A stretch of DNA of 64,000 nucleotides from Euphorbia lathyris (GCF_963576675.1 NC_088918.1:58609501-58673500); one strand, 5' to 3'; numbered from the stretch's first letter, positions 21,720 through 35,313 are shown. Translations and numbers: made by a program. The notes: generated by a model not told the origin, from the sequence alone.

Positions 21720-23870
21720 ATGATCGTCATTTAACTTCTACTGGGATAAGTTTTAGAAACAATTGGCTTTAGTCCAAGTGGGAGTATGTTGGGGTTTAGT
21801 GTCCTATAGACAATTGTTCTAGGATACAAACTTAATGTAAATGAATTGTTCTTTATATCATTTGTTTAATGAGATATATGTTTTATAACTATATAAAGGC
21901 AATCCCTTTTAAGCACTAAATAAAGTCTAATAAAAGGAAATCCGTAAGTTTATTTAAAGTGATTATAAAGTGTTCATACAAGCATGAAGTGAGACAAAAC
22001 TTTATAGTAAACTGATAAACTTAAAACCACCCCAAGTCAAGTGATATGTTTGGGATTGACATATCACTGTTGAGACTTGTATGTAACAATGTCTTCTGTC
22101 CGATAAAAAGCTGATCTCACAAGCTTCATATATACAGATATCTGGACAGTTACATAGATCCGATGAAACGTTGTTCATTAGGATTGGGGATCCGATTTGA
22201 GATAACAGGATGGGTAGATTCATCCTTGTCACCTGTTCATCTCATTGGTATTAATAGGTATAACTAATCCTCAGACTCAAATGAATATTAATTGGTATTC
22301 TGGATTACGGAATGTGATGCTTTGACTCTGGTGTAACACGATCCTTAACAGAGATGACTCTGGGGTGTGAACAGTAGACGTTGGGTATCACAGGAAGTAA
22401 TTGCGGAGTCGTTATATATTGGATTGAGCATTTATCACTCCCGATAAATGGGAGATACATCCATGGATCGCTTGTGGAAGACTCGACTCTAAATCCTTGC
22501 AAGGTGATAGCTTAAGAGTAAGAAATACAGATTTCACTTAACCTATCTTTTTGAGTTGACTCGGCCTGTACAAGTAAAACGAACGTCTCGCTATATGTGA
22601 CTTGACATCACCCATAGTCATAAGATTCAGTTCAAGGATGTAGTTGATAAAGGATCGAATTATATTGTAACTAATACGGAAAGGTTAACGACAGAATCAA
22701 CCTGTCTTCTTATAGCTCTGGGGGAATGATTACGGACTTGCTAATCACATACTCTGTACATCATTCCGTTATGCAAAGATTAAATATAATTCTTTGAAAA
22801 TTAATTTAATAACGTTGCATACGGCTAGAAGCAATAAGAACCTAATGGATCACACATAAGACTTGGAACCTAAAAGAGAGATAGATGTTAATTGATTGAT
22901 AGAAGCCTAATTGAGCCCAATAAGGCCCATGGACATAAGGGGGTCGAAATTCATGTAGTGATATACATGAATAATTAATTTGATTTTGTTAATCCTAATT
23001 AGATTAGGAATATGAATTAAATTAATTAAGAGATAATTAAGTTAGGAGTTTTAATTAGATTAATATACTCCTATTATTATCCAATAAGGTTATTATTATT
23101 ATCCTTAATATATTAGATATATAGTGAGATAATAATTTGGAATTCTATTCCGAATGGAATTCCTATTCAGTAACCTAATTCTATCTAACTAGGGATTAGA
23201 TACAAGAGATTATAAATACCCCTTCCCTTGAGATTTTCGAAATCCAAGCAAGCCATACCCTACTTGTGATTTTCGAAATTCACCTAGTCCAAGAGAGAGA
23301 AAATTCGACACCCCTAGTTCGAGGACGAGATTTCTCTACGGCTTCGTTTGATCAATTAATTTTCATCTATTTCTTTTATCCTTGATCTTGTGTTGATTAG
23401 TTAGAGGCAATCTACTTTGGTTGCTATTCAACGGTTGATACTAAATTAATCTTCCCGTGTTTTATTTCGTGTTTGGGAACTCGAAGAAGGAAAACAAACA
23501 AAAGGGAGAAATTCGTTTTACTACTCCTACATCAGGTCAGTTCACGATTTCGCGGATGCCCGGAGATTGAACCGTCGGATCGTTGAGATTTTTGGACAGG
23601 AGGTTCTAGACATATTCTTCCACGTTTCCATCGAAGGGATTGTCATTCGGAGATCTGCAAGGTCTGTTTCGGATAGGGGCAGATTGGTAGACAGTTTCTA
23701 TCTCTTTTGAAGTTGTGGGCACTTCGTTTGCAACGGTAGATAGAACTTCTAAAAGGTATTTCTTCTTATCCTTCTTTATATGAAATAACGGTTAACGGAT
23801 CTTGTGGTTAAATGGAAATAGGTTAAAAAATTTATATTTCCGCTGCTATACCTTAGCCTAATTTCCAACA
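21720..23870 (+). mobile_element. copia-1, piece 2: pol end, polypurine tract and 3' LTR
   Basis: After the ATGAT duplication the copia frame continues for a few codons to a stop, then a purine tract AAGTGGGAG (about 21776-21784) precedes the LTR. Together with 2261-2777 this restores the 3' end of copia-1. The junction at 23870/23871 with copia-2 is the outer edge of copia-1. Confidence 0.85.
21787..23870 (+). repeat. 3' LTR of copia-1
   Basis: Begins TGTTGGGGTTTAG after the purine tract and ends TTTCCAACA, 2084 bp. A TATA box TATAAATA lies at 23211-23218, and an imperfect palindrome GGAATTC...GAATTCC at 23139-23163 precedes it by 48 bp. The partner LTR is outside the window. Confidence 0.75.
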
Positions 23871-23949
23871 GCCGACTAATTGATAATCCCTCTAGGAGTA
23901 TCTGTGTTGTTTGGTTCCCGGGAAGGAAACGAGTGCTGTTCTCGGCCAT
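23871..23949 (-). pseudogene. gag: copia-2 gag, first 26 codons
   Basis: ATG at 23949 begins MAENSTRFLPGNQTTQIL, nearly the same as the copia-3 gag start. The frame is open until the copia-1 junction. The rest lies outside the window. Confidence 0.8.
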
Positions 23950-23999
23950 TTATCGGGATCAGCTCAAGATTGTTAAATCTTTGAATAGTAAGCTATTTA

Positions 24000-24011
24000 G
24001 CTCTGATACCA
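24000..24011 (-). other. Primer binding site, initiator tRNA-Met type
   Basis: Minus-strand TGGTATCAGAGC, two bases from the LTR end. Standard for plant Ty1/copia elements. Confidence 0.9.
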
Positions 24012-24013
24012 CT

Positions 24014-25496
24014 TGTTGGTCCCGTGTGATTAGTTCCAGGGAGGTTAGGAACTAATGTAACTTTTTCGATTTTAATTAAGCTGACTTAATATATTTTCTT
24101 AAGTTTGTCAACTCAGCTTTGATCAGCACGGCCGATTGTAGCGTAAGATAGCTTTAGCCAGATATTGACTAGAGCTATTTTACATATGAGTTGGGAATTG
24201 ACACTTTTGTGGTCAGTTTCCAACTCAGCACTCTTATTTACTCAATATCAATTTAGACAATTTGTATGATGAGTAAATATAACAAGCAACACATACAGAT
24301 ATATATATATATATATTGAGAGAGTTAGAAATTACTCAGCACGACTTATCCTGGTTCGGCCTCTCCGCCTACGTCCAGTCCCCAGAGTCCCTCCGGGCTT
24401 TTGAAATCCAATACTGAGCTCTTTAAAGGTAGAGCACAAACCGTTTACAAGGCAGTTGAATATGCAAGAGTATCTTCCTCTATTCGTCTACTCAACTCCT
24501 ACTAAGTGCTATAACCGAACACTTAGGTTTCTCTACCACTGAGTATTTACAACCAAACACTCGGCACAACACTCTCAATTTACAATTGATACAAATTGTT
24601 CTTTTCGAATGAAGAACACTTTAGATGATTACAAGATCACTCTAGCTTTTACACAGAATATAAAAGTTGGTGTAAGATCTCTTTTGTTTTGATGTGCTTT
24701 TTGCTTGTATTTTTCTCACTTGTATTTTCTATAAATCGGCAATTATCCAAGAGATATGCTTGTCCCTTTATAGTTGCAATCTGAGGATCAAATCATTTGA
24801 ATTTGATTTGTCCATTGAATCCAAAACGGCTCTTTTAGGAGACAAGGCTCTGGTCAGCTTCAGGCTTGCAAGCCAATCCTGTCGTCTGATTTCATCAGGT
24901 GCCAGACTTGTCCTTTTCTTGCAGTTTTGTCTTCTTGTACAGGTTTCGTCTTCTAGCTAACGGACGTTTGACCCATACGTCTCGAAATCATTTGTGCGTA
25001 ATTTTGAGGTTCCTATTATTGGTTCAGACAGTTGTCGGACTTGTCTTTTAGCTAACGGATGTTTGGTGCTGTCCTGAAGATCACTCGACATGACTTTGTT
25101 ATTCGTTGGTTTCTGATTGTTGTTAATCCAGATACTGAGTTCTTTTTTTACTAAGCTTCCATGGTCAGCTTCGTTCTGCAAGAACTTAGTTCGAAGACTC
25201 TTCTATTCTTGATACTGAGTTTCGCTCCACTCAGCTTCTTGATCTCTAAGCTTCTGTTCCGAAGATGACTTATCTTCTGTTATGCTGAGTTCCACTCTAC
25301 TCAGTTTGTGCTGTGATCTTATGCCGACTTTGTCCTGTCTTACTTTTTATTTCTATTTATATTTATATTTATGCTCAACATTGAACAAACATATTAGTAC
25401 AATTAAATCAAAGCACTTAAATTTAATTGTCCCTTAATCCTGGATTAACTTAAATGATTTTGTCAAATCAAAATCGTGTGGAAAGGTGTTTTAACA
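24014..25496 (-). repeat. 5' LTR of copia-2
   Basis: 1483 bp. On the minus strand it begins TGTTAAAACACCTTTCC and ends GGGACCAACA. A minus-strand TATA box CTATAAAG (24773-24766) has a palindrome CAAATCA/TGATTTG (24789-24810) just upstream. An (AT)n run lies at about 24299-24318. Confidence 0.8.
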
Positions 25497-26374
25497 AAAC
25501 GCCTCCAAAAGTGAAGTGCTAATGTGGATAGAAAACAACAAACATAAACGGAGCATTTCATACCCCGAACCAAAAGGGGGAGAGTACACCAATATAGGGA
25601 GAAACCCCAAGAATTATTGCAAGTATCACAGGAGGAACGACCATGAAATAGATGCATGCTGGGAGCTGGCCAGGGAGATTGAAAGGCGATAAACCAAGAG
25701 ATGAGCCGAAGAAAAAGGCTAAGGGGGTCATTAATGTCATCACTGACGGACCAGGGTACCAGCCTACAGTAAAAAAGGTAAAAACTATCGCTCTAGATAG
25801 AGCATCACTCAATCGGCCCTTCGCAGATGTTGGTCCAGTGATCCCCCCATATACAGATGCTCTCGTCATCACCATGATGGTGGAAGGATGGGAAATGAAG
25901 AGAGTAATGATAGACACTGGCAGTTCATGCAATGTCATCACTAGAGGAGCATTCGCCAAGCTCAAGGTTGATCCTATTCAGGTAGATACCACCATCGTAG
26001 ATATCCTGGGAGTAACAGGTCACACAATCCAGACAAAGGGACAAGTGACGCTAGAATGCGAATTAGCAGATGAAGATTAGGTGTGGATGGGAGATCTGGA
26101 GTTCTCCATCATGGACGGTCAATTGGCATACAACATCATCTTGGGGCGGCCTTTTATCTCAGAGGTGGCGGCTCTCATATCGATACGCCATTTGACAATG
26201 TACATCCCTACTGCCAAGGGAGGAGTGATGATCAAGGGGAACCAGAAGGTTGCTCAGGAGACATACTCTGCATCCTTATCAATTCGCCCTCAGTCCAAAG
26301 ATGACGAAGAAGATGAGCTTGTTATGACGGCCCTTGGAGATACAGAAATGTTCCTCATTGCAGATGGTAAGTAG
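25497..26374 (+). pseudogene. pol: Tat-2 gag tail and aspartic protease
   Basis: The gag tail carries the knuckle-like CKYHRRNDHEIDAC (about 25615-25656), a Cys-His-His-Cys arrangement typical of Tat gag. The protease follows with active site IDTGSSCN (25910-25933) and IILGRPF (about 26131-26151). In-frame TAGs at 26078 and 26372 and shifts before 25690 break it. Its usual job is to process the gag-pol polyprotein. Confidence 0.8.
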
Positions 26375-27808
26375 GTACGGATCACCAAAGGGCTAAGAGT
26401 TGAGATTAAGGAGGATGTTACGAAAGTTCTCCTCGAATCAGAAGACGTGTTTGCATGGAAGGATGAGATCCTCACAGGGGTCAGTCCAGATGTGATCACT
26501 CATAAACTCAATATCGCTGAAGATGCAGTCCCTGTAGCTCAGAAGAGAAGGAATCACGGTCTAGAGAGGCAGAAAGTGATCGAGGAAGAGATATCTAAAC
26601 TGAAGAAGCCAGACGCCATTGAAGAAGTTATTTATACGCAATGGCTGGCGAATGTGGTCCTAGTTAAGAAGGCAGGCGGATCATACCGTATGTGTATCGA
26701 TTTCACGGACCTAAATAAAGCTTGTCCCAAAGACAACTACCCTCTGCCTTGCATTGATATCCTAGTTGATGGAACTGTAGGACATGCAGTATATTCCTTC
26801 ATAGATGTGAAGTCGAGCTATCACCAGATCCTCATGGAGCCATCGGATAGGATCAAAACTTCCTTTGTAACGCACCAGGCAACTTATTGCTTCAAGGTCA
26901 TGCCTTTTGGGCTCAAGAATGTTGGAGCTACTTATCAGCAAATGATGAACAAGATATTCGAAGGAAGAAAAGGTGACAACTTCTCAATTTATGTGGATGA
27001 CATGATCATTAAGAGCACCACCATGGAGAGGCATGCAAAGGACATAAGAGAAGTCTTAGGAGTCCTTCGCCATCACAACATCAAGCTGAATCCTGAGAAG
27101 TGTACAATTAGGGCAACTTATGGAAAATTCCTGGGATACATGATCAGCCAGAAAGGGGTAGGTCCCAATCCAGATAAAATCAAAGCTGTACTGGACATGA
27201 AGGCGCCGTAAAATTTCAGAGAGGTGCAACGCCTTAATGGGCGGATCATAGCACTTGGTCGATTCATCTCATGTTCTACTCGTAGATTCCAACCTTTTTA
27301 TGAAGTGATAAAAAACAGAAAGCATTCGAGTGGAATGAAGATTACAAGCAAGCCTTCGAAGGGATCAAACGCTTCCTCTCGGAACCACCTCTAATGAGCA
27401 GACCTTTGGAAGGTGAGAATCTGTACATGTATGTTTCTGTTACTGATAAAGAAGTTTGTACAGTCATGATAAGGGAAGAAGATGGCCAACAATATCTGAT
27501 CTACTATATAAGCAAAGTCCTAAAAGATGCCGAAACTCGATATTCAAGATTGGATAAGATGGCATTGGCTGTGGTCACCACTTCGATTCGCCTGAGACCC
27601 TATTTTCAAGCACACACAGTCATCGTTCGCACCAACATACCCATGACGAAGGTATTACAAAAGCCAGAAACTTCAGGGAGGTTGATGGAATGGGCGATCT
27701 GTCTGGGCGAATTCGATGTTCGTTATGAAGGCAGATCCGCCTTGAAAAGCCAGGTCTTGGCAGACTTTGTGAACGAATTCACCGAATAGGGCGTAAACCT
27801 TCCTAAGC
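26375..27808 (+). pseudogene. pol: Tat-2 reverse transcriptase and first RNase H
   Basis: RT blocks are YRMCIDFTDLNKACPKD, FIDVKSSYHQI, VMPFGLKNVGATYQQ and YVDD at 26990-27001. The first RNase H (about 27390-27780) ends with SQVLADFVNEF. Lesions are TAA at 27209, a frameshift near 27311 and TAG at 27787. The frame runs across the Athila-2 insertion into the second RNase H at 41529. Confidence 0.88.
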
Positions 27809-29308
27809 TGTTAAGCCCAAAATATACCTAAAATATCATCAATAATTACATCAATATTGCTACGAATTTATGCTATTCATACCTATTTAGAATACTTTTA
27901 CTCTCGAATATGTTTCTTTTGTGCAAGGTACATAAATATTTGGTAAAATCCAAATAGGAGTAAAAAGAGCTCAAAAATAGAAGAAAAGCCCTACAAAAGG
28001 AGTCAAAGATGACGAAAATTAATAACGCCAAGTCGAGGACACGAACGAGAGCTGAAAAACCGAAAAAGCTCCGTGCCGCGACCGCGGCCCCCCATTCACG
28101 GTCGCGACACGCGTCCTTCAGCCTTTTTTCCCTTCGTCCTAAGTACAATTGATGCTCCCCCATTCTCGGTAGAGAATTTAATATTCTCGGTATGAGCAGG
28201 AGATTTTAGAAGCCTAGTTACACACTTTCGTTTTCGACGAAACGCGATCGTTCGGGTGGATAAAGACGTCCTTTCGCAGCGGACACGATCCTTCACAATG
28301 GACACGACACTTCAATCAAGACTCTTCAACATCTATAAATAAAGAGTTGATGGAGAGTTGAAGATAATAATGATATAGTGTGATATATGCGTAGAAGAAA
28401 GAGATTAGTGTAGAATTTATGCAGAAATTCCGAATCAAGTGATTCAGAAGTTAGATTTCGATTCTGTTCAAAAGCAATATGATGTACACACATTGTTTAC
28501 AAAATAATAACAAAATCAGTAGCGTTTAGACATTGTTCCAGTTTAGTTTACATTTTGGTAGTGGACCGACCCAGTCTCTATTACGAAGATTCAGCGAGAA
28601 GATTGAGTAGAGGATTCGCCCCTGAGCCTGACAAACTCTAACGAAACCCAATGAAAGGATTGACAACCCGTTCACTTGCACACCGTCGAAGAATTCAATG
28701 CTCCATATTCTCTGTGAACTTGTATCAATTTATATTTCATCTAATAAAGTCCGTTCTATTCGATAGATTTTTATGCAGCGCTTATGGTAACCAATCCACT
28801 AAAGTGACTGCTGGTGTTTTCATTAAAACGTAGTTTAATTCAAAATCTTTACAAGGAAAATTTGTTGAACACTTAGGCAAATTATTATCTCGGTAGAGTT
28901 TTAATTTGGTTAAGGGCAATTATCCCGGATAAGGGTTTTGTCGCATTCAAAGCCTATTAATTAGAGGTTCCGTCATTTATTTCATCTTTATAATTCGTAC
29001 AAAGTTTAAAGTTGTTTTCTTTGCTTAATGCAAACAAATATACTTGTTTACTTTTCTAAAGTACTAAAATGTTCCTGTTTTGCAAATTCATTCTTAAATC
29101 AGATATTTTCTAACATCTTCATACTCTAATCTAATTCTTATTCTAGCAATTTCAAAACCAAAACCGATTAAACGATTTTTCCATATTATAAACCTTAAAA
29201 GTAAATTTAACCGATTGTAAATAAGTTTTATTAAAAAACGTTCCCTGTGGGATCGATATCTTTTATTACTACAAGCGTATACCGTGCACTTGCGGAAATC
29301 GCTCAACA
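27809..29308 (+). repeat. 5' LTR of Athila-2
   Basis: 1500 bp. It contains palindromic module A (28073-28114) and B (28162-28196), then TATA box CTATAAATA (28333-28341). It ends six bases before the primer site. Confidence 0.95.
28073..28341 (+). promoter_or_regulatory. LTR promoter with palindromic modules A and B and TATA
   Basis: Module A (28073-28114) pairs GTGCCGCGACCG with CGGTCGCGACAC around a short loop. Module B (28162-28196) is built from AATTCTC/GAGAATT halves around CGGTAGAGAATTTAATATTC. TATA follows B by about 137 bp. The same A and B sequences recur at 34965-35162 and 36964-37088 before the two post-pol genes, and in the 3' LTR (40292-40416). Confidence 0.75.
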
Positions 29309-29314
29309 AGTTTT

Positions 29315-29331
29315 TGGCGCCGTTGCCGGGG
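29315..29331 (+). other. Primer binding site, tRNA-Asp type
   Basis: TGGCGCCGTTGCCGGGG, complementary to the 3' end of plant tRNA-Asp, six bases after the LTR. Confidence 0.9.
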
Positions 29332-29499
29332 AACGCCAAAATTTTTGACAAAATTTTAAATTTTTCGTGTTTTATTACGAATCTAGGTTTATTCATACTT
29401 ATTCAAACTTTTATATTTTATTTATTTTCAATTACTAACATATTTATTTTTCAAATTCTGTTTTATAGGTAGTTTCGGTTCGTGCGAAATTTCAAGTTC

Positions 29500-32400
29500 A
29501 TGCGCAGTTCTCGAAGTTCGGGCACGTCACCAGATCCCATTGACCCAGAAATTGAAAGAACTCTTAAAAAGAACAAGAAAGAAAAGAAAAAGAAAAACAA
29601 AACCCCAATAAAAACTAAAATTACCGAGCCAGAAGTTATGGCCACACTTATGGATTACGCTAGGCCAGGAGTGGCCGGTGTAACAAACAGTATAGTTAGA
29701 CCCCAAATTAAAGCAAACCAATTTGAAATTAAGCATGCGTTACTTAATATGTTGCAAAATAATGTAACGTTTTACGGGTTACCTAACGAAAATCCTAATA
29801 CCCATTTGACAAATTTCTTAGAAATTTGTGACACTTTTAAAATACCAAATGTGACTGCAGAAGCAATCAATCTTCGCCTTTTTCCTTTTACTTTGAAGGA
29901 TCGAGCCAAAGAATGGTTAACTTCTATGCCAGCCGCATCAATTGAGATTTGGGAGCAATTAGCCCAAGCATTTTTATCAAAATTTTTCCCTTTAGCAAAA
30001 ACCGCAAGAGTCATTAAAGAGTTAACATCTTTTTCTCAAAACGATAGTGAAACTCTTTATGAGGCTTGGGAACGTTTTAAAGAACTTCAACATTTATGCC
30101 CACACCACCAATTGCCTGCTGAACTTTTAATTCAAACATTTTATAATGGACTAAATCCTACAACTAGAGGTTCATTGGACGCTATGTCTGGAGGGTTATT
30201 CATGAAGAAAACATCTGCCCAAGCAAGAGAACTTTTGGAGGAAACGGCAATCAACAGCAGTATGTGGCCCACGAAACGTGGACACCTACCATCAGCGAAA
30301 CCATCATCCTCAACTACATCATCAGTTAAAGGTATAGTGAATCTTGATCCAGTAGTGATGTTGCAAGCCCAATTTTCTGCCTTGTCGCACAAAATTGATA
30401 GGTTTATGGCACCGTGTGATCCTAATGGTCAACCAATCCGAACGGATGTGGATTACGAAGGTATGAGTGAAATTGAACAGGTAAACTTTGTCCAAGGACA
30501 AAACCAAACTAATAACCCCTATTCCAATACATATAATCCTGGATGGAGAAATCATCCTAACTTTAACTGGAGAGATAATAATAACAATAATGTTAATGCT
30601 AATCAAAATCGTACTAATAATTATCAAAATCAATCCAGAGACACGATTAGCACTTTATCTTCTAAAATCGACAAATTTATTGATGCTATGAGCGGAAAAA
30701 TAAGTAATCACGACGATGGTTTTAAACGGATCGAGAATAAATTCGATCAGCTTATTAAAAACCAATCATCTAGCATCCATAATTTGGAGATTCAAATTGG
30801 ACAACTCGCTAAATCAATTCCATCCCGCAAAGAGGGGAGTCTTCCAAGCCATACGGAAGAAAATCCGAAAGAGCATGTTAAGGCTATCACTCTTCGTTCA
30901 GGGAAAAACTACTTAGGCCCGGAAATGCCCGGAAATTCGACCTTACCTGGAACTGATTTACCAAAGCCCAAAGAAGATACATTAAAACAAAAAGATGCAC
31001 CGATTGACTCTAGTACAAAAACTTTTGTACCCAAACCACCTTTTCCACACAAAGTCCGCAACAAGGACTATGACAAACAACTTTTAACATTTTTAGATAA
31101 ACTTAAAAATTTGCATATTAATTTAACGTTTATGGATGCAATTATGCAAATTCCCAATTATGGTAAATTCCTCAAAGATTTAATTTCAAAGAAAATCAGT
31201 TGGGAAGGAATTTCATCCATTTCACTAACTGAGGATTGCAGTTCGATTGTGTCAAGCAATTTGCCCACAAAACTCAAGGATCCCGGATGTTTTACCATTC
31301 CGTGTAAATTGGGAGATATAGAATTCCCAAGTTGTCTTTGTGATTTAGGAGCAAGCATTAACTTGATGCCATTATCTATTTTTAATAAGTTAGGCTTAGA
31401 AGAAGACATCAAACGTACCAATATGGTTTTACAATTAGCGGATCAAACCACTAAAAGACCATACGGTATAATTGAGGATGTTTTAGTTAAAGTTGACAAA
31501 TTTATTTTTCCTACCGATTTCGTTATTTTAGATTTTGCTTATGATGTAAATTGTCCGCTAATCTTTGGTAGACCGTTCATGAACACGGGACATGCTCTAG
31601 TTGATGTGTCGGAAGGGAAAGTAGTTTTACGAATAGGTGATGATAAGATTGAGTTTGATATGAATCAAGTGATGAAATATCCTATGGAGGATTTCGCTTG
31701 TATGAAACTTGATTTAATTGAAGAATGTGTAAATGACATTGTTCAAAAAGAAGAAATAATAGAACCTATAAATAGTGAGGAACTAGAAGATAAGGACCCA
31801 GAACCTTTGATTCGAGAAGATGGACCAGTTCCGCCTTCAATTGTAGTTCCACCTAAATTAGAACTTAAGGAATTAACAAGTCATTTGAGGTACGCTTTCT
31901 TAGGCGAAGGCGATTCTCTACCTATTATTATCTCTAACAAATTAACACAAGTCCAAGAAGAGAAATTGAAAGAAGTTGTTAGAAATAGGATAGGAAGTAT
32001 GGGTTGGCAAATTTCAGACTTAAAAGGTATTAATCCGAGCATTGTAATGCACAGAATTCATTTAGAAGAAGATAAGCCACCTAAAGCGGATAGGCAAAGA
32101 CGCCTAAATCCGAACATGAAAGAAGTAGTAAAAAATGAGATTACTAAACTTCTGGACAATGGAATCATCTACCCTATCTCGGATAGTGAATGGGTTAGTC
32201 CAATCCATTGTGTACCTAAAAAGGGAGGCATAACAGTTGTAAGGAATGAAGAAGGTGAATTAATACCTACGCGAACCACCACTGGTTGGAGGGTTTGTAT
32301 AGATTATAGAAATTTAAATAAAGCAACTAGGAAAGATCATTTTCCTCTTCCTTTCATTGATCAAATGATCGAAAGGATAGCTGGTCACGCTTTCTACTGT

Positions 32401-34758
32401 TTTCTAGATGGTTACTCCGGATTCTTTCAAATATACATTTACCCGGATGACCAAGATAAAACAACCTTCACATGTCCTTACGGAACATTTGCATATAGGA
32501 GAATGCCCTTTGGTCTATGTAACGCACCTGCAACATTTCAACGTTGTATGACTGCGATTTTTAATGATTTCATTGAAGATATCATGGAAGTTTTTATGGA
32601 CGATTTTTCAGTTTATGGAGATTCTTTTGATTCGTGCCTAGAAAACTTGGATAAAGTTCTGTCTAGGTGTGAAGAAACAAATTTGGTATTAAACTGGGAA
32701 AAATGTCATTTTATGGTTGACGAAGGAATTGTTTTAGGTCACAAAATATCTGAAAAAGGATTAGAAGTAGATAGAGCAAAAACCTCAGTAATAGAGAAAT
32801 TACCCCCTCCAACTTCTGTTAAGGGAGTAAGATCATTCTTAGGACATGCTGGTTTTTACAGAAGATTTATTAAAAAAATTTCTGTAATTTCCAAACCACT
32901 TACTAATTTACTCATGAAAGATTCAACCTTTGATTTTAATGAAGAATGCGTTAAAACATTCGAAACATTAAAAACAGCTTTAGTCAGTGCACCTGTTATT
33001 GCTAAACCCGATTGGGATCTACCATTTGAAATTATGTGTGATGCAAGCGACTTAGCTGTCGGATGTGTTTTAGGACAAAGAAAGGATAAGAAACTTCATG
33101 TCATTTATTATGCAAGTCACACACTGTCTGGTGCACAATTAAACTACACCACAACAGAAAAAGAAATGTTAGCCGTAGTTTTTGCATGTGACAAGTTTAG
33201 GTCATATTTATTAGGTTCAAAAGTTATTATTTATACTGATCATCCAGCATTAAGATATTTATTTGCTAAAAAGGATGCAAAACCACGTCTAATTAGATGG
33301 GTTTTATTGTTGCAAGAATTTGATATAGAAATGAAAGACAAAAAGGGAGTTGAAAACCTTGTCGCCGATCATCTATCGAGACTTGAAGATGAAAACGGTC
33401 CTATAGATGAAACTACCGGTATACGAGATGATTTCCCTGATGAACACCTCTATCAAATAAAAAGTGCCATGTCACCATGGTATGCAGATATTGCTAATTA
33501 TCTTGCAGCCAATATTGTTCCGGAAGGATTAGATTTCCAACAAAAGAAGAAATTTTTCTTCGATATTAAACAATATTTTTGGGAAGATCCATTTTTGTTC
33601 AAGACTTGTGGTGACGGGATAATTAGGAGATGCGTTGGTGAAAATGAATACGAATCCATAATGTCGGAATGTCATTCTAGCTCTTATGGAGGACATAATG
33701 GAGTTAACAAGACAGCTGCTAGAATATTTGAAAGCGGTTTCTTTTGGCCTACGATGTTTAAGGACGTCCGTTCATTTATTACTCGTTGTGATAAGTGCCA
33801 AAGAACAGGAAATCTAGGAAGGAAAGATGAGATGCCCCTCACAACCATATTAGAAGTTGAAGTCTTCGATATGTGGGGAATAGATTTCATGGGACCTTTT
33901 CCCCCTTCCAATGGTAAAACTTACATATTAGTTGCCGTCGATTATTTTTCGAAGTGGGTTGAAGCAATTGCAACCCCGACAAACGATTCTAAAGTTGTCG
34001 TTAATTTTCTTGACGATATATTCTGTAGATTTGGTTGTCCAAGAGTTATTGTTAGTGATGGCGGTACTCATTTTATAAACAAGAGTTTTGAAACGCTTAT
34101 GAAAAAATATGGAGTACGCCACCCCGTATCAACGCCGTACCATCCTCAGTCAAATGGTCAGGCGAAAATATCAAACAGAGAACTCAAATGGATTCTCGAG
34201 AAAACGGTTTCATCTTCTAGAAAAGATTGGTCTTCTAAACTCAATAATGCGCTATGGGCATACCGTACTGCATTTAAAACGCCAATAGGAATGACTCCGT
34301 ACCGTTTAGTGTATGGGAAGGCATGTCATTTGCCAGTCGAATTAGAACATAAAGCCTATTGGGCTATTAGAGAACTAAACTTTGATTTGCGACAAGCAGG
34401 TAAGAAATGTTTGCTCAATTTGAATGAGTTAGATGAGTTACGTCATCTATCTTACGAAAATGCAAAGATTTATAAATAAAAAGTGAAAAAATGGCATGAT
34501 GCCAAAATTAAAGTCAAACACTTTAATGTTGGGGATAAAGTGCTGTTATTTAATTCACGACTTCGTTTATTTCCAGGAAAACTTAAGTCCAGATGGTTAG
34601 GACCATATTTAATCGTAAAAACATTCGATTACGGTTCTTTAGAACTGGAAGGTCCTACCGGAGTTCGATTCAAAGTTAATGGTAATCGATGTAAGATCTA
34701 TTACGAAAATATTTCCCAACTAGGAATTGAGTTCGTAACAAGATTATCTGACGTATGA
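29500..34758 (+). pseudogene. gag-pol: Athila-2 gag-pol polyprotein (one stop near C-terminus)
   Basis: ATG at 29500 opens 1659 codons to TAA at 34477, and the same frame continues to 34758. Domains by residue: basic N-terminus 1-50; gag capsid about 60-255; Asn-rich linker 350-380; protease with DLGAS at 615-619; RT with [40 protein letters not shown] and FMDD at 1032-1035; RNase H with IMCDASD, TEKEMLA and IYTDH; integrase with the HHCC module, WGIDFMGPF and VSDGGTHF. In NGQAK (codon 34165-34167) Lys replaces the catalytic Glu. There is no CCHC knuckle. The TAA cuts off the integrase C-terminal module (GDKVLLFNSRL...WLGPY). Confidence 0.92.
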
Positions 34759-34964
34759 ATTACTTAGTTTATTTTACACAGTTTATTTTGTTTTATTATT
34801 TTTTTTATATTTTTGTTCATTTATTTTATTTTATTTTATTTTCAAAATGCCATTTTTATGATTAGATGACTTTATGTTATGATTTAAATGCATAAAATAT
34901 TTATATTTCATGATTTTAGATTTAATTTTTAGGAAATTAAGATGAATTTGAAGTTTCAAGCAAT

Positions 34965-35313
34965 TCTCTGCCGAGAATTTAGAATTCCCTGCTGAGAATC
35001 CCTTTATTTAAGAATGTCACAAACAGGTTCGGATTTCTCTGTTCATACCGAGAATTTTAAATTCTCTACCGTGAATCGGGAGATAGCTTAGATGCCTGAT
35101 TTCCGCAAGGAAATCAGTGTGTCGCGATCGCGGCTTTGCTATTCACGGTCGCGACACGCGTGTTTCCTGCACTATCAGGTCTGAAACACTCTAACCTTTT
35201 CGACAAACCTCTTGGCAATTGAAACATTAAGTTTTTTCATTCCCGAAAGGTGTAATTTATACATTTTCATAATTAAAACGATACCTCTTTTCATCTTAAA
35301 CTCTTATAAATTA
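34965..35313 (+). promoter_or_regulatory. Internal promoter-like region before post-pol gene 1 of Athila-2
   Basis: Two B-type palindromes (34965-34999 and 35043-35075), one A palindrome (35119-35162) and a TATA-like TATAAATTA (35305-35313) about 110 bp before the ATG at 35418. A and B match the LTR promoter modules. Function is inferred from this arrangement only. Confidence 0.55.

Larger units (their letters stand above)
23871..25496 (-). mobile_element. SIRE-like Ty1/copia element copia-2, 5' part
   Basis: On the minus strand: LTR (25496-24014), primer site TGGTATCAGAGC (24011-24000) of the initiator-tRNA-Met type, then the start of gag (ATG 23949), cut at 23871 by copia-1. The gag start is very close to that of copia-3, so the two are one family, but their LTRs differ clearly. 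The right end at 25496 lies in Tat-2. Confidence 0.85.
25497..27808 (+). mobile_element. Tat-type element Tat-2, piece 1 (gag end to RNase H)
   Basis: Begins at the copia-2 junction inside gag and runs to the Athila-2 insertion (duplication TAAGC at 27804-27808 and 41529-41533). Piece 2 continues the same protein. The 5' LTR is outside the window. Confidence 0.85.

Noticed and set aside
28651..28833. Short frames in the Athila-2 LTR
   Set aside because: Lie in LTR leader sequence and show no domain.
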